The notes: a model not told the origin generated them from the letters alone. A stretch of DNA of 64,000 nucleotides from JBGSYN01 sp041750975 (GCA_041750975.1 JBGSYN010000092.1:1-64000); one strand, 5' to 3'; positions 36,565-44,652 are shown, counted from the stretch's first letter. Program-made: numbers and translations.

Positions 36565-37467
36565 ATGAGCATCAAGTTCGGTATCGCTCCGATCGGCTGG
36601 ACCAATGACGACCTGCCGGAACTGGGTGGAAACATACCGCTTGAACGATGTCTGGAGGAGGCGCGCCAGGCCGGGTACACCGGGATTGAAAAGAGCGGAC
36701 GGTTTCCCGACGACGTCGACACATTGGCGCCGCTCCTTGCCGATCACGGACTGGAACTGGTCAGCGGCTGGTTTTCAGGTTTGCTGCTCAACACCCCGAT
36801 CGATCAGGAAAAAACGCGTATCCGGAACCAGCTCGAGCTCTACCAGGAGCTAGGATGTCCGGTGATGGTCTATGCCGAGACCACCGGAACGGTGCAAGCA
36901 GACCGGCAAAAGCCTGTCGGCGACAGGCCGACAATTGAGCCCGATCTCATCCGGCGTTATGGCGAAAAACTGTCGAAATTTGCCGACTGGCTGCAGTCCG
37001 AAGGCTGCCCGATGTCCTTCCATTATCACATGGGGACAGTTATCGAGCAGCGGCCTGAGATCGATCTCCTCATGGATAATACCGATACGAGTGTTGGCCT
37101 ACTACTCGATACCGGACATCTGGTTTTCGCCGGTGGGGATATCTCCGAACTGGTCGAAGCCTATGGCCAACGCATCAATCATGTTCATTGCAAGAATGTC
37201 CGCCTCGATGTGTTGGACCGTGTGAAGCGGGAAAGACTAAGCTTTCTGGACGCCGTGATCGAAGGCGTTTTCACCGTCCCGGGCGATGCTGAAGGGGGCA
37301 TCGATTTCCGCAGATTCCTTAAGGAGTTGCACGATCTTTCCTACGCCGGCTGGATCATCGTCGAAGCCGAACAGGATCCAGAGAAGGCGAACCCTCTCGA
37401 AATGGCCGAGATGGGGTATGCGGAACTCCTCGATGGAGCCCGTTCCGCCGGATTTGAAATTGGCTGA
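36565..37467 (+). CDS. iolE: Myo-inosose-2 dehydratase IolE
   Basis: A 300-residue TIM-barrel metal enzyme (AP endonuclease 2 fold) converting 2-keto-myo-inositol to the diketone that IolD hydrolyses. Characteristic parts are KFGIAPIGWTNDDLPELGG at the N-terminus, YHYHMGTVIE-like FHYHMGTVIEQR, the DTGHLVFAGGD metal loop, HCKNVR and a final VEAEQDP segment. It is cotranscribed with iolD and precedes a small predicted membrane protein. Confidence 0.95.
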   Translation: MSIKFGIAPIGWTNDDLPELGGNIPLERCLEEARQAGYTGIEKSGRFPDDVDTLAPLLADHGLELVSGWFSGLLLNTPIDQEKTRIRNQLELYQELGCPVMVYAETTGTVQADRQKPVGDRPTIEPDLIRRYGEKLSKFADWLQSEGCPMSFHYHMGTVIEQRPEIDLLMDNTDTSVGLLLDTGHLVFAGGDISELVEAYGQRINHVHCKNVRLDVLDRVKRERLSFLDAVIEGVFTVPGDAEGGIDFRRFLKELHDLSYAGWIIVEAEQDPEKANPLEMAEMGYAELLDGARSAGFEIG

Positions 37468-37554
37468 ACCCTGAATGTCGGTTCGAACTCGATCCCGCAC
37501 CGGAGATGATCTACAACGGGGGCGAGCCCCAATTGGGGGGTGTGGGAGGTACCC

Positions 37555-37683
37555 ATGAGTCAACGTAATATCATTATCGCCGTCGTTGTCGTCGTCGTTT
37601 TGGTCGCGATTTATTTCTTCACCACTGGAGGCGAACCTGAGGTCGAGGCTCCAGCCGCCGGCACGGCAACTCAATCAAACTGA
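37555..37683 (+). CDS. Small single-pass membrane protein (42 residues)
   Basis: A short frame with a strong RBS (GGGAGGT, 4 bases before the ATG). It encodes a basic N-terminus, a valine-rich transmembrane helix (about 5-21, IIIAVVVVVVLVAIYFF) and an acidic, alanine-rich C-terminal tail ending TATQSN. No family is recognised. A stem-loop lies directly after the stop. It is short enough to be missed by default gene callers; the RBS and the composition make translation likely. Confidence 0.6.
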   Translation: MSQRNIIIAVVVVVVLVAIYFFTTGGEPEVEAPAAGTATQSN

Positions 37684-37691
37684 GCCATAGG

Positions 37692-37721
37692 GCGAGCCAA
37701 CTGATTATTGTTGGGGCTCGC
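37692..37721 (+). terminator. Stem-loop after the small membrane protein gene
   Basis: GCGAGCCAAC (37692-37701) pairs with GTTGGGGCTCGC (37710-37721) with a 2-base bulge and an 8-base loop. There is no T-run, so a weak or factor-dependent terminator is likely. The right arm also complements GCGAGCCCCAA at 37522-37532, in front of the small gene, which would give an alternative long-range pairing. Confidence 0.45.
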
Positions 37722-37763
37722 TCCACTACATTATCAATTTAATAAGCCGGGATCGGACGCACC

Positions 37764-38699
37764 ATGGCGCACCATGAACTCGATGATCGACTTGACCATC
37801 TGGTTTGGGGCCACATGGCGGCTTCGATCCCGGCCATATTGAATGTCAGTTCGGGCGATACCGTCACAATCGACGCTTTGCCCGCAGGACCCAAAGAGCG
37901 CTTACCGTCAGATCGGGGCCGGGTTCTTCCGAGCCACCTTGCGCTGGTCGAAAGCCGTGATCCGTATTTGGGATCCCATGTGCTCTCCGGGCCAATCCAT
38001 GTGAATGGTGCTGAGCCGGGTGATGTCCTGCAGGTCGACATCCTCGACATCGAATTCCGGCAGGACTGGGGATTCGTTGCCGTCCATCCGCTTCTCGGTA
38101 CCCTGGTCGAGGAGGGAGTGACTGCCGAGACCATCCATCCAACAATCGATCGAGAGGCAAAGATCTGCAGTCTTCCTTGGGGAACGGCCCTCTCGCTCCG
38201 TCCGTTTTTCGGAGTTCTCGCCGTTGCGCCGCCGCCGAATTACGGCACGGTTTCTACTGTTCAGCCCAGAGCCTACGGCGGAAATATGGACAACAAGGAG
38301 TTGACCGAGGGAACGACGCTATACCTGCCGGTATTCAATTCCGGCGCCTTGTTCATGGCAGGTGACGGTCATGGCGTTCAGGGCGATGGCGAGGTATGCG
38401 TGTGCGCGCTGGAGACGGCGCTCAGAGGAACTTTCCGGCTGACCGTGCGCAAAGACATGATGCAGGATATGCCGTTTGCCGAGAATGAAACCTCATTGAT
38501 CTCGATGGGCATCGATGAGGATCTGGATGACGCCGCCAAGCAGGCCGTCCGCCAAATGATCGAAATCGTTATGCGGCGTACGGGGCTGAGTTGGAATCAC
38601 GCCTACATGCTGTGCTCGCTTGCGGGCGATCTCCGTGTGACACAGACAGTGGACGGCAACAAAGGCTGCCACATGATCCTTGCAAAGGCCGCGCTCTAA
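37764..38699 (+). CDS. Acetamidase/formamidase family protein
   Basis: A 311-residue FmdA/AmdA-fold protein, a cytoplasmic amidase family acting on formamide, acetamide or related short amides. Family segments are SGPIHVNGAEPGDVLQVDILDI, RPFFGVLAVAP, a YGGNMDNKELTEGTTLYLPVFNSGALFMAGDGH stretch with the conserved GDxH motif, and the C-terminal SLAGDLRVTQTVDGNKG. The true substrate is unknown. It ends 12 bp from the opposing rho stop codon, without an intervening terminator, at what I infer to be a rearrangement junction. Confidence 0.9.
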   Translation: MAHHELDDRLDHLVWGHMAASIPAILNVSSGDTVTIDALPAGPKERLPSDRGRVLPSHLALVESRDPYLGSHVLSGPIHVNGAEPGDVLQVDILDIEFRQDWGFVAVHPLLGTLVEEGVTAETIHPTIDREAKICSLPWGTALSLRPFFGVLAVAPPPNYGTVSTVQPRAYGGNMDNKELTEGTTLYLPVFNSGALFMAGDGHGVQGDGEVCVCALETALRGTFRLTVRKDMMQDMPFAENETSLISMGIDEDLDDAAKQAVRQMIEIVMRRTGLSWNHAYMLCSLAGDLRVTQTVDGNKGCHMILAKAAL

Positions 38700-38716
38700 A
38701 AATTCGCCGCCTCAGG
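38696..38716. repeat. Direct repeat copy 2, CTAAAAATTC-N6-TCAGG
   Basis: Second copy of the gapped word at 2937-2957, same orientation, spanning the acetamidase stop and the rho stop codon (TCA on the plus strand at 38712-38714). Confidence 0.4.
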
Positions 38717-40199
38717 AATTCATGGTGTTCCAGAATTCATCGTTGGTCTTGGCGTAGCGCATCTTATCCAGCAGGAACTCGATCGCGTCCACGGTTCCCA
38801 TCGGATTGAGGATTCGGCGCAACACCCACATGCGAGACAGCATCCCCTTGTCGACCAAAAGCTCCTCTTTTCGGGTGCCCGACTTATTGATGTCGATTGC
38901 AGGGAACGATCGTTTGTCCGCCAAGCGGCGATCCAGGACGATCTCGGAATTGCCGGTCCCTTTGAACTCTTCGAAAATCACCTCATCCATACGCGAGCCG
39001 GTTTCGATGAGGGCCGTGGCGATGATGGTGAGGCTACCGCCATCCTCGATGTTCCTGGCAGCACCGAAAAAGCGTTTGGGCCGCTGCAGCGCGTTGGCAT
39101 CGACGCCACCCGTCAGAACCTTGCCCGAGGACGGCACGACGGTGTTGTAAGCGCGAGCAAGACGCGTGATCGAATCCAATAGAATGACGACATCGCGGCC
39201 ATGCTCAACCAGCCTCTTGGCCTTCTCGATGACCATCTCCGCCACTTGGACGTGACGCGCCGCAGGTTCGTCAAACGTCGAGCTGACAACCTCGCCGCGC
39301 ACGGACCGCTGCATATCCGTGACCTCTTCCGGACGCTCATCGATCAACAGCACGATCAAATAGACTTCTTCGTGATTGGCGGCGATCGAATGGGCAACAT
39401 TCTGCATCAGCATGGTCTTGCCGGTTCTGGGGGGTGCTACGATCAGGCCGCGTTGTCCCTTGCCGAGAGGCGAGACAAGTTCGATAATTCTGGCGCTTAC
39501 GTCCTTGACCCCCTTGACCTCAAGATTGAGTTTTTCCGTCGGGTAGTAGGGCGTAAGATTGTCGAAATGGATCCGATGACGCGCTACGTCCGGGCTGTCG
39601 AAATTGACACTATCGGCGCGTAGAAGCGCAAAATAGCGCTCACCTTCCTTGGGTGAGCGCACCGTTCCCTGAACTACGTCGCCCGTCCTCAGGCCGAACC
39701 TTCGGATCTGGCTCGGCGAAACGTAAATGTCGTCGGGCCCGGCCACGTAATTCACGTCGGGCGAGCGCAAGAAGCCGAAGCCATCCTGCAATATCTCAAG
39801 AACGCCCTCGCCGCGGATCGGCACCTGAGTCGATGCCAAGCGCTTGAGAATCGTGAATACCAGGTCGGATTTCTTGAGCGTGCTCGCGCTCTCTATGCCG
39901 ATTTCCTCGGCATATTCGAGAAGCTCTGCGGGAGGGCGCCTTTTGAACTCTGTAAGGTTGACGGTCGGCAAAGGTTCTGCCGGTTCAGGCACAATCTCGG
40001 AGGGCTCATCACTGCTGTCCGAATCGAAGTCAAGCATGGGCTCGCCCTGAGGCTCTTCAACCGGCCGCGGTTCCCGTCTCGGACTGTTCCGGCTGCGCGA
40101 CCGTCGACGCCGTACCGTCGTGGATTTCGGCTCGTCGTCGCGCGCCGACTGTGGGTTATCCTCCACGACGGTATCGGGCTCTTCGTTTACATCATTCAC
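38712..40199 (-). CDS. rho: Transcription termination factor Rho
   Basis: Hexameric RNA helicase for factor-dependent termination. The core shows the cold-shock RNA-binding domain GVLEILQDGFGFLRSPDVNY (about 132-151), Walker A APPRTGKT (255-262), and the LLIDERPEEVTDM segment after the Q-loop. At 495 residues it is about 75 longer than E. coli Rho; residues 1-78 form an extra low-complexity leader with an arginine-rich block (30-46) followed by an acidic Asp/Glu/Ser/Pro block. Such leaders occur in several alphaproteobacterial and actinobacterial Rho proteins. It is followed (upstream in coordinates) by hemJ and hemE on the same strand. Confidence 0.97.
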   Translation of the reverse strand: MNDVNEEPDTVVEDNPQSARDDEPKSTTVRRRRSRSRNSPRREPRPVEEPQGEPMLDFDSDSSDEPSEIVPEPAEPLPTVNLTEFKRRPPAELLEYAEEIGIESASTLKKSDLVFTILKRLASTQVPIRGEGVLEILQDGFGFLRSPDVNYVAGPDDIYVSPSQIRRFGLRTGDVVQGTVRSPKEGERYFALLRADSVNFDSPDVARHRIHFDNLTPYYPTEKLNLEVKGVKDVSARIIELVSPLGKGQRGLIVAPPRTGKTMLMQNVAHSIAANHEEVYLIVLLIDERPEEVTDMQRSVRGEVVSSTFDEPAARHVQVAEMVIEKAKRLVEHGRDVVILLDSITRLARAYNTVVPSSGKVLTGGVDANALQRPKRFFGAARNIEDGGSLTIIATALIETGSRMDEVIFEEFKGTGNSEIVLDRRLADKRSFPAIDINKSGTRKEELLVDKGMLSRMWVLRRILNPMGTVDAIEFLLDKMRYAKTNDEFWNTMNS

Positions 40200-40242
40200 G
40201 GATTTCGAATTTCCCTTTGAAAAGAAGCTCCAGCGACCTCGC

Positions 40243-40674
40243 TCAAAATGGTTTCATGACCACGAGCAGGACTGCTATGATAAACAGCACGGTCGGCGCT
40301 TCATTGAATACTCGATACCATCTGGACGTTCGCGGCCGACCGTCTTCCGCGAATCGCCTCACATCGACCTCGAGCAAACCGTGGCATGCCATGAGACCGA
40401 GGACCGCCAAAAGCTTGGCGTGGAGCCAGCCCGCGACCCAAAAGCCCTGCAGACTGGCAAGTACGATCCCAGCCAGGATCGCGATAAGCATGGCCGGCCT
40501 CGCGATTGTCCGCAAAAGCCGTTGCTCCATGAGCTTGAACGTTTCCGAGCTGTCCGAGCCGACGGTCGCATCCCGATGATAGACGAGCAGTCTTGGCAGA
40601 TACCAAAGGGCCGCCATCCAGGCGGCAAAGGCCACAATGTGCAGAGACTTGAGCCAAAGCACGCCGCTACTCAT
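40243..40674 (-). CDS. hemJ: Protoporphyrinogen oxidase HemJ
   Basis: Membrane enzyme of about four helices oxidising protoporphyrinogen IX to protoporphyrin IX in heme synthesis. The 143 residues contain the conserved histidine in LKSLHIVAFAAWMAALWYLPRLLVYH, the ERLLRTIARPAMLI-like helix, and the SRWYRVFNEAPTVLFIIAVLLVVMKPF C-terminus. It lies between rho and hemE as in the conserved origin-linked cluster; hemH, sometimes present there, is absent. Confidence 0.93.
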   Translation of the reverse strand: MSSGVLWLKSLHIVAFAAWMAALWYLPRLLVYHRDATVGSDSSETFKLMEQRLLRTIARPAMLIAILAGIVLASLQGFWVAGWLHAKLLAVLGLMACHGLLEVDVRRFAEDGRPRTSRWYRVFNEAPTVLFIIAVLLVVMKPF

Positions 40675-40807
40675 CGATTTACTCTGTAACGGTTCGATAC
40701 TCGGGTTCGGTGAACCGACATAAGACCAAAAGCATTGAGAGGGGGATAGGCACTATAGCCATCGCTGCTCGACTGAGCGATGAAAGCCCGACACAGCTTT
40801 CTATGGG

Positions 40808-41875
40808 TCAGATGGATGACGATTGCAAGTACCGGCAGAGTCTTTCCATCTCGTCGGGGTTGGTGATCGGCAGGACTCCGTGTCCGAGGTTGAAGATGAA
40901 CCTGCGGCCGTGCCAGGCTTCGACGATCTTGCGAGCCTCGTCGATCATGAGATCGCCACCGATTGCAAGAGCCACCGGATCAAGATTTCCCTGAAGACAA
41001 ACACTGGGCTGTGTTTCGAACCGCGCCCGGGCGATGCCTGGCGAAACGGTTGTATCCAGGCTCACCCCGTCAACCCCGGTTTGCTCGGCAAAAGCCGGAT
41101 AGCTCATCCCAATGCCGCGTGGAAAAGCCAGAATCGGAGTGGCAGGATATTGCTCCCTCAGTGCGTTGACGATGCGTCGACAGGGTTCGATCGACCAGCG
41201 TCGTAATTCATCCGGTCCCAATGCACCGGCCCAGCTGTCGAACAGCTGCACCAGTTGAGCTCCGGCGGCGATCTGTCTCGACAGATGCAGGATCACAGCC
41301 TCTGTCAGTAAATCGATCAGCCCTTGAAACCGGTCAGGAAAGCGCCGCGCAAACAGTCTTGCTGCTTGCCAGTCCTTACTGCTTCGACCCTCGATCATAT
41401 AGCTGGCTAGTGTCCAAGGCATCCCGGCGAAGCCGATGAGCGCCGTCGCCGATGCCAATTCCCGTCGGATCGACTTGATGGCGGCGTAAACCGGTGCGAG
41501 GTGCGTTTCGAAGTTATCGAATCCCAGCTGATCCGTTTCGATATCGGTACCGACACGCAACAGCCGCGGCCCTTCATTGTCCTCGAACCAGACTTTGCAT
41601 CCGAGCGCATGCGGAATCACCAGTATGTCCGAGAACAGGATCGCCGCATCCATCCCGAACCTTCTGATCGGCTGCAGCGTCACTTCGGCCGCCAGATCCG
41701 GATCATAACACATTTCCAGAAACCCACCGGTCCGCTGACGGATCTCGCGATATTCCGGAAGATAGCGCCCCGCCTGCCGCATGAACCAAAATGGCGGTCG
41801 AGAAACCGGCAGGCCTTTGAGTGCGTCGAGTACGATCGGGTTGCTGGCTTGTTTCCGGTCTGCAGGGACACCCAT
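40808..41875 (-). CDS. hemE: Uroporphyrinogen decarboxylase HemE
   Basis: Cytoplasmic decarboxylation of uroporphyrinogen III to coproporphyrinogen III. The 355 residues carry the signature FMRQAGRYLPEYR (31-43), the FSDILVIPHALGCKVWFEDNEGP segment with the catalytic Asp, IGFAGMPWTLASYMIEG, and the terminal NLGHGVLPITNPDEM. The start MGVPADRKQASNPIVLDALKG places the family start about 20 residues in. It abuts the putative replication origin, as hemE does in Caulobacter and Rickettsia. Confidence 0.96.
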   Translation of the reverse strand: MGVPADRKQASNPIVLDALKGLPVSRPPFWFMRQAGRYLPEYREIRQRTGGFLEMCYDPDLAAEVTLQPIRRFGMDAAILFSDILVIPHALGCKVWFEDNEGPRLLRVGTDIETDQLGFDNFETHLAPVYAAIKSIRRELASATALIGFAGMPWTLASYMIEGRSSKDWQAARLFARRFPDRFQGLIDLLTEAVILHLSRQIAAGAQLVQLFDSWAGALGPDELRRWSIEPCRRIVNALREQYPATPILAFPRGIGMSYPAFAEQTGVDGVSLDTTVSPGIARARFETQPSVCLQGNLDPVALAIGGDLMIDEARKIVEAWHGRRFIFNLGHGVLPITNPDEMERLCRYLQSSSI

Positions 41876-42285
41876 TACATAAAGACTCTATAATAAGGTT
41901 GTTGTTGTATGTTGGAGTTGGGGATACCCGGGATTCTCGGTTCTTGGTAACCTTATTCACCTAGTTGTCACTCTTTGCCGCCTGGGGACAACCACCCCTT
42001 CCAATTCACCAAGAATCTCTACTTTCCCTTTAATTTCATCAGGCTAAATCACTCCAAAATTGTGGAAACAGTGCGAGATCTGGGCGTGTTACGGCCTGAG
42101 AACAAAGACCGGTGGGTTGTTTCGATTGGATGTGCAGATCTCAACGATCTAGACAAGGATGGAAAGGCACAAAGGGTGGATCGGCAATTCCTCAACAATC
42201 TACCAACAGAGCCGGGCGGGTTTATCCTCCGGTTTTCCGGGGAGACATTGATGTATCAACCACCTGAGCTTGGGGCAGAGGCACC
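41876..42285. other. oriC: Putative chromosomal replication origin (hemE-ppsR intergenic region)
   Basis: This 410-bp non-coding region between divergent hemE and ppsR matches the position of the experimentally defined Caulobacter origin and its Rickettsia equivalent, where the partner gene (RP001) belongs to the same family as ppsR. It is AT-richer than its surroundings, with an AT-rich stretch around 41996-42060. TTATTCACC at 41953-41961 differs from the DnaA box TTATNCACA at one base; weaker matches are the complement of 42061-42069 (GTTTCCACA) and of 42175-42183 (CGATCCACC, 7/9 to the Caulobacter G-box). No clear TTAA-N7-TTAA CtrA site is present. Confidence 0.55.
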
Positions 42286-42292
42286 TTGCTGA
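42251..42292 (+). CDS. Possible 13-codon upstream ORF overlapping the ppsR start
   Basis: An ATG with a strong Shine-Dalgarno (GGGGAG, 7 bases upstream) opens a 13-codon frame that stops at TGA 42290-42292, overlapping the TTG start of ppsR at 42286. It may couple translation of ppsR by reinitiation. The peptide is too short to support on sequence alone. Confidence 0.3.
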   Translation: MYQPPELGAEAPC

Positions 42293-43149
42293 GACTGCAT
42301 GTACACCTTGTCTCTGATTCCACTGGGGAAACGGTCACAACGGTGGCACGAGCGGCGGTTTCGCAATTCGAGGACGTCACGCTTGTCGAGCATGTGTGGT
42401 TCTTCGTCAGGAGCGAACGGCAGCTCGATCACGTCTTGACGATCGTCGAAGCGCTGCCGGGCTTGGTCATCTTCACGCTCGTGTCTCCAGAGCTGCGGCA
42501 CCGTCTTCAGGAACGCTGCCGGAATCTGAACACACCATGTGTCGCGGTACTGGATCCCGTAATGTCGGCGCTTTCCAAACTTCTCGGTTCGGCGGGGCCG
42601 CCAAAGATCGGCAAGCAGCATGTCATGGATGATGGCTATTTCTCGCGGATCGCCGCCATGGATTTCGCCATGCGGCACGATGACGGCCAGTTCGATCACG
42701 AACTGGAGGAGGCGGATGTCGTCCTGGTCGGTGTTTCCCGAACCTCGAAAACCCCAACCTGCGTTTATTTGGCGAACCGTGGTATCAAAGCCGCAAACAT
42801 CCCGATCGTACCGAACATGACACCCGTTGACGCGCTGGAAAGATTGAAGAGGCCGCTCGTGGTGGGACTGACGATCAACCCTCAATCGCTGGTTCAGATC
42901 CGGGAAACTCGTCAGAAGATGCTTGGGGTAGAGGCCACAGCGGATGGACGTTTCGGCGCCGACTATGCGGATCTTCAGAAAATCAGGGACGAACTGACCT
43001 TTGCCCGTCGTCTTTTTGCGCGAAATGATTGGCCGGAAATCGACGTAACCAAACGTTCGGTAGAGGAGACGGCCGCCACCATTTATCAACATCTACAGGC
43101 AAGACGAGACCCGGAATTGAAGGGGCTGAACGACGATTCGCGAGTATGA
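42286..43149 (+). CDS. ppsR: Pyruvate, phosphate dikinase / PEP synthase regulatory protein (PPSR, DUF299)
   Basis: Bifunctional ADP-dependent kinase and pyrophosphorylase that controls PPDK or PEP synthase by threonine phosphorylation. The TTG start at 42286 is chosen because an in-frame stop lies at 42265-42267 and homologues begin around (F/L)HLHLVSDSTGET, here LRLHVHLVSDSTGET. The 287 residues contain the P-loop GVSRTSKT near 150 and FARRLFARNDWPEIDVTKRSVEETAA near the C-terminus. It marks the right flank of the origin region, as RP001-type genes do in other Alphaproteobacteria. Confidence 0.94.
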   Translation: MLRLHVHLVSDSTGETVTTVARAAVSQFEDVTLVEHVWFFVRSERQLDHVLTIVEALPGLVIFTLVSPELRHRLQERCRNLNTPCVAVLDPVMSALSKLLGSAGPPKIGKQHVMDDGYFSRIAAMDFAMRHDDGQFDHELEEADVVLVGVSRTSKTPTCVYLANRGIKAANIPIVPNMTPVDALERLKRPLVVGLTINPQSLVQIRETRQKMLGVEATADGRFGADYADLQKIRDELTFARRLFARNDWPEIDVTKRSVEETAATIYQHLQARRDPELKGLNDDSRV

Positions 43150-43264
43150 GCATTATTTTCCGACGCTAAAACCTACCAAATCAATCAGGCAGGCAAATTC
43201 GATTGGTCATGATCGCCAATTTGTCAGCATCTGACCAATAGCAAGCGCGATAAACGGATAGTCA

Positions 43265-44002
43265 ATGGATAGCTATTCGACCTTTGGCGAGGCCGGACGA
43301 CGCAGGCGGCGCCGTACATTGCTTAGTATTCTGAGGTTCGCCGCGTTCCTCGCGGTGATGGCTGTAGCCATCGTCGCAGCCTATGAGGTCGGCAATTCGC
43401 AGATGAGAACCGAGGTCGATAGGCTCGAGCAGCGGACCGAGCAATTGCAGGAAATGAGCCGGCTTTTGAGGGAGCGTGTCGCCGCTGCCCGCCAGCAGGC
43501 CGAGCAAGCGGAGGAGCGCCGATCCGCGATGGAACGCGGTTATCGCGAAGCGGTCCCGCAAGGCTTCCGCAAGGACGTGTTGAACGAGATCGATCGGAAG
43601 CTTCGAAGCGGGATACCGGAGGAAAGGTTAGCGTTCGTTCTCGGCGAAGTGGAGAAAGACCAGTCGTGCGACGCCCGGACGGAAAACGGACGTGTTTTGC
43701 TACAGACACCGAATGCGACAATGCCAATCAGCGCCGTCAGTTTCGACAATGGCCGTATTGCGATATCCGGAAGCGGCTCATCTGCGAGAGACGAGGAGGA
43801 CCAGCCCCAGGCTTGGTACGACCCGGAGAAAGCAGTTGAATTGAGGTTTCTCACAATCGCCGGTGAACTCGAAACGACGCGTGGCATGTTGCCACGAACA
43901 CATGCGATGGTTCTTGACGACCGCGAATTGCGGTTTCTTGCGAAACCTTCGGAAAGCAAGGGCTTCGTCGACATTACAGTGCAGATTTGTACTTTTCCGT
44001 AG
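43265..44002 (+). CDS. Membrane-anchored coiled-coil protein of unknown function
   Basis: A 245-residue protein: a basic N-terminus (RRRRRR at about 12-17), one transmembrane helix (about 24-42), a coiled coil (about 50-93, with heptads such as RLEQRTEQLQEM), then a globular extracytoplasmic part containing ERLAFVLGEVEKDQSCDARTENGR and ending VDITVQICTFP. Two cysteines (about residues 138 and 242) could form a disulfide. I do not recognise the family. Orientation would be inside-in, outside-C. It is alone downstream of ppsR with a 115-bp gap. Confidence 0.7.
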   Translation: MDSYSTFGEAGRRRRRRTLLSILRFAAFLAVMAVAIVAAYEVGNSQMRTEVDRLEQRTEQLQEMSRLLRERVAAARQQAEQAEERRSAMERGYREAVPQGFRKDVLNEIDRKLRSGIPEERLAFVLGEVEKDQSCDARTENGRVLLQTPNATMPISAVSFDNGRIAISGSGSSARDEEDQPQAWYDPEKAVELRFLTIAGELETTRGMLPRTHAMVLDDRELRFLAKPSESKGFVDITVQICTFP

Positions 44003-44652
44003 CGATGGGCACGGGATCGTGGTGTGAAGGAGGCAGGATCCGAACTGCCTGCCGATTTCCGCTACTTGTTCCTTGGTTCGTTGTCGCAGGCCAGCGCCAC
44101 TGCCATTTGAGCTTTGCCAGGAACCGAGGTCGCCCACTTCCTTGGGCAAGGGCTCGATGAACCCAGAATGGCGCCGCGGACTCTCAAGGAAGTCCAAATT
44201 CACGGCACGATATGTTTGGAGACGCGGTCCTACGACAATACGTGGCGGAGACAGTCCTAGGGTGCGTCCAGCCTCGTTCTTTGCGGTCACCACATTTCGG
44301 TTTCTTTGGGCAGCGACAAGCGTGTTCCTCAAATTGGGAATGATCTCGCTGCATGACCGCTGCGAATAGAGCATGCATGTGGATATGGATGCTCGTTGGT
44401 TTCTGTCCGAATGTTCGTTTCATTACAAAATCATAAGTTTATCGCTTTGTCCTGAACTCAATGGACTCAAGCGGCGAATGCGACTTCATGCCGACTCGGG
44501 GCGAGGACCTCCAATTGCCTTGATATGACGATCGCTCTAGTGTGCTGCGCCAAGGGACGGGCAATAACCAAAGCGCTGCCCCTCCCGTCATCGAGGGCGC
44601 TCTCATGGTGTGTATTGTGTCCCAATTGATGGACGGGACGGAGGATCTGTTG
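44003..44652. other. Gene-poor region before the TolC-like gene
   Basis: There are 650 bp with no convincing gene. A reverse-strand frame begins near 44374 and a forward one spans 44073-44369, but neither has family motifs, a good RBS or normal codon bias. The stretch at 44400-44540 is AT-richer and probably holds the promoter of the TolC-family gene. No repeat or RNA gene was recognised. Confidence 0.5.

Noticed and set aside
41975..42292. A 105-codon open frame across the putative origin
   Set aside because: It has no RBS at its first ATG, its composition resembles the surrounding non-coding DNA, and it spans the DnaA-box-like and AT-rich parts. Only its last 13 codons have a good Shine-Dalgarno and are discussed separately.
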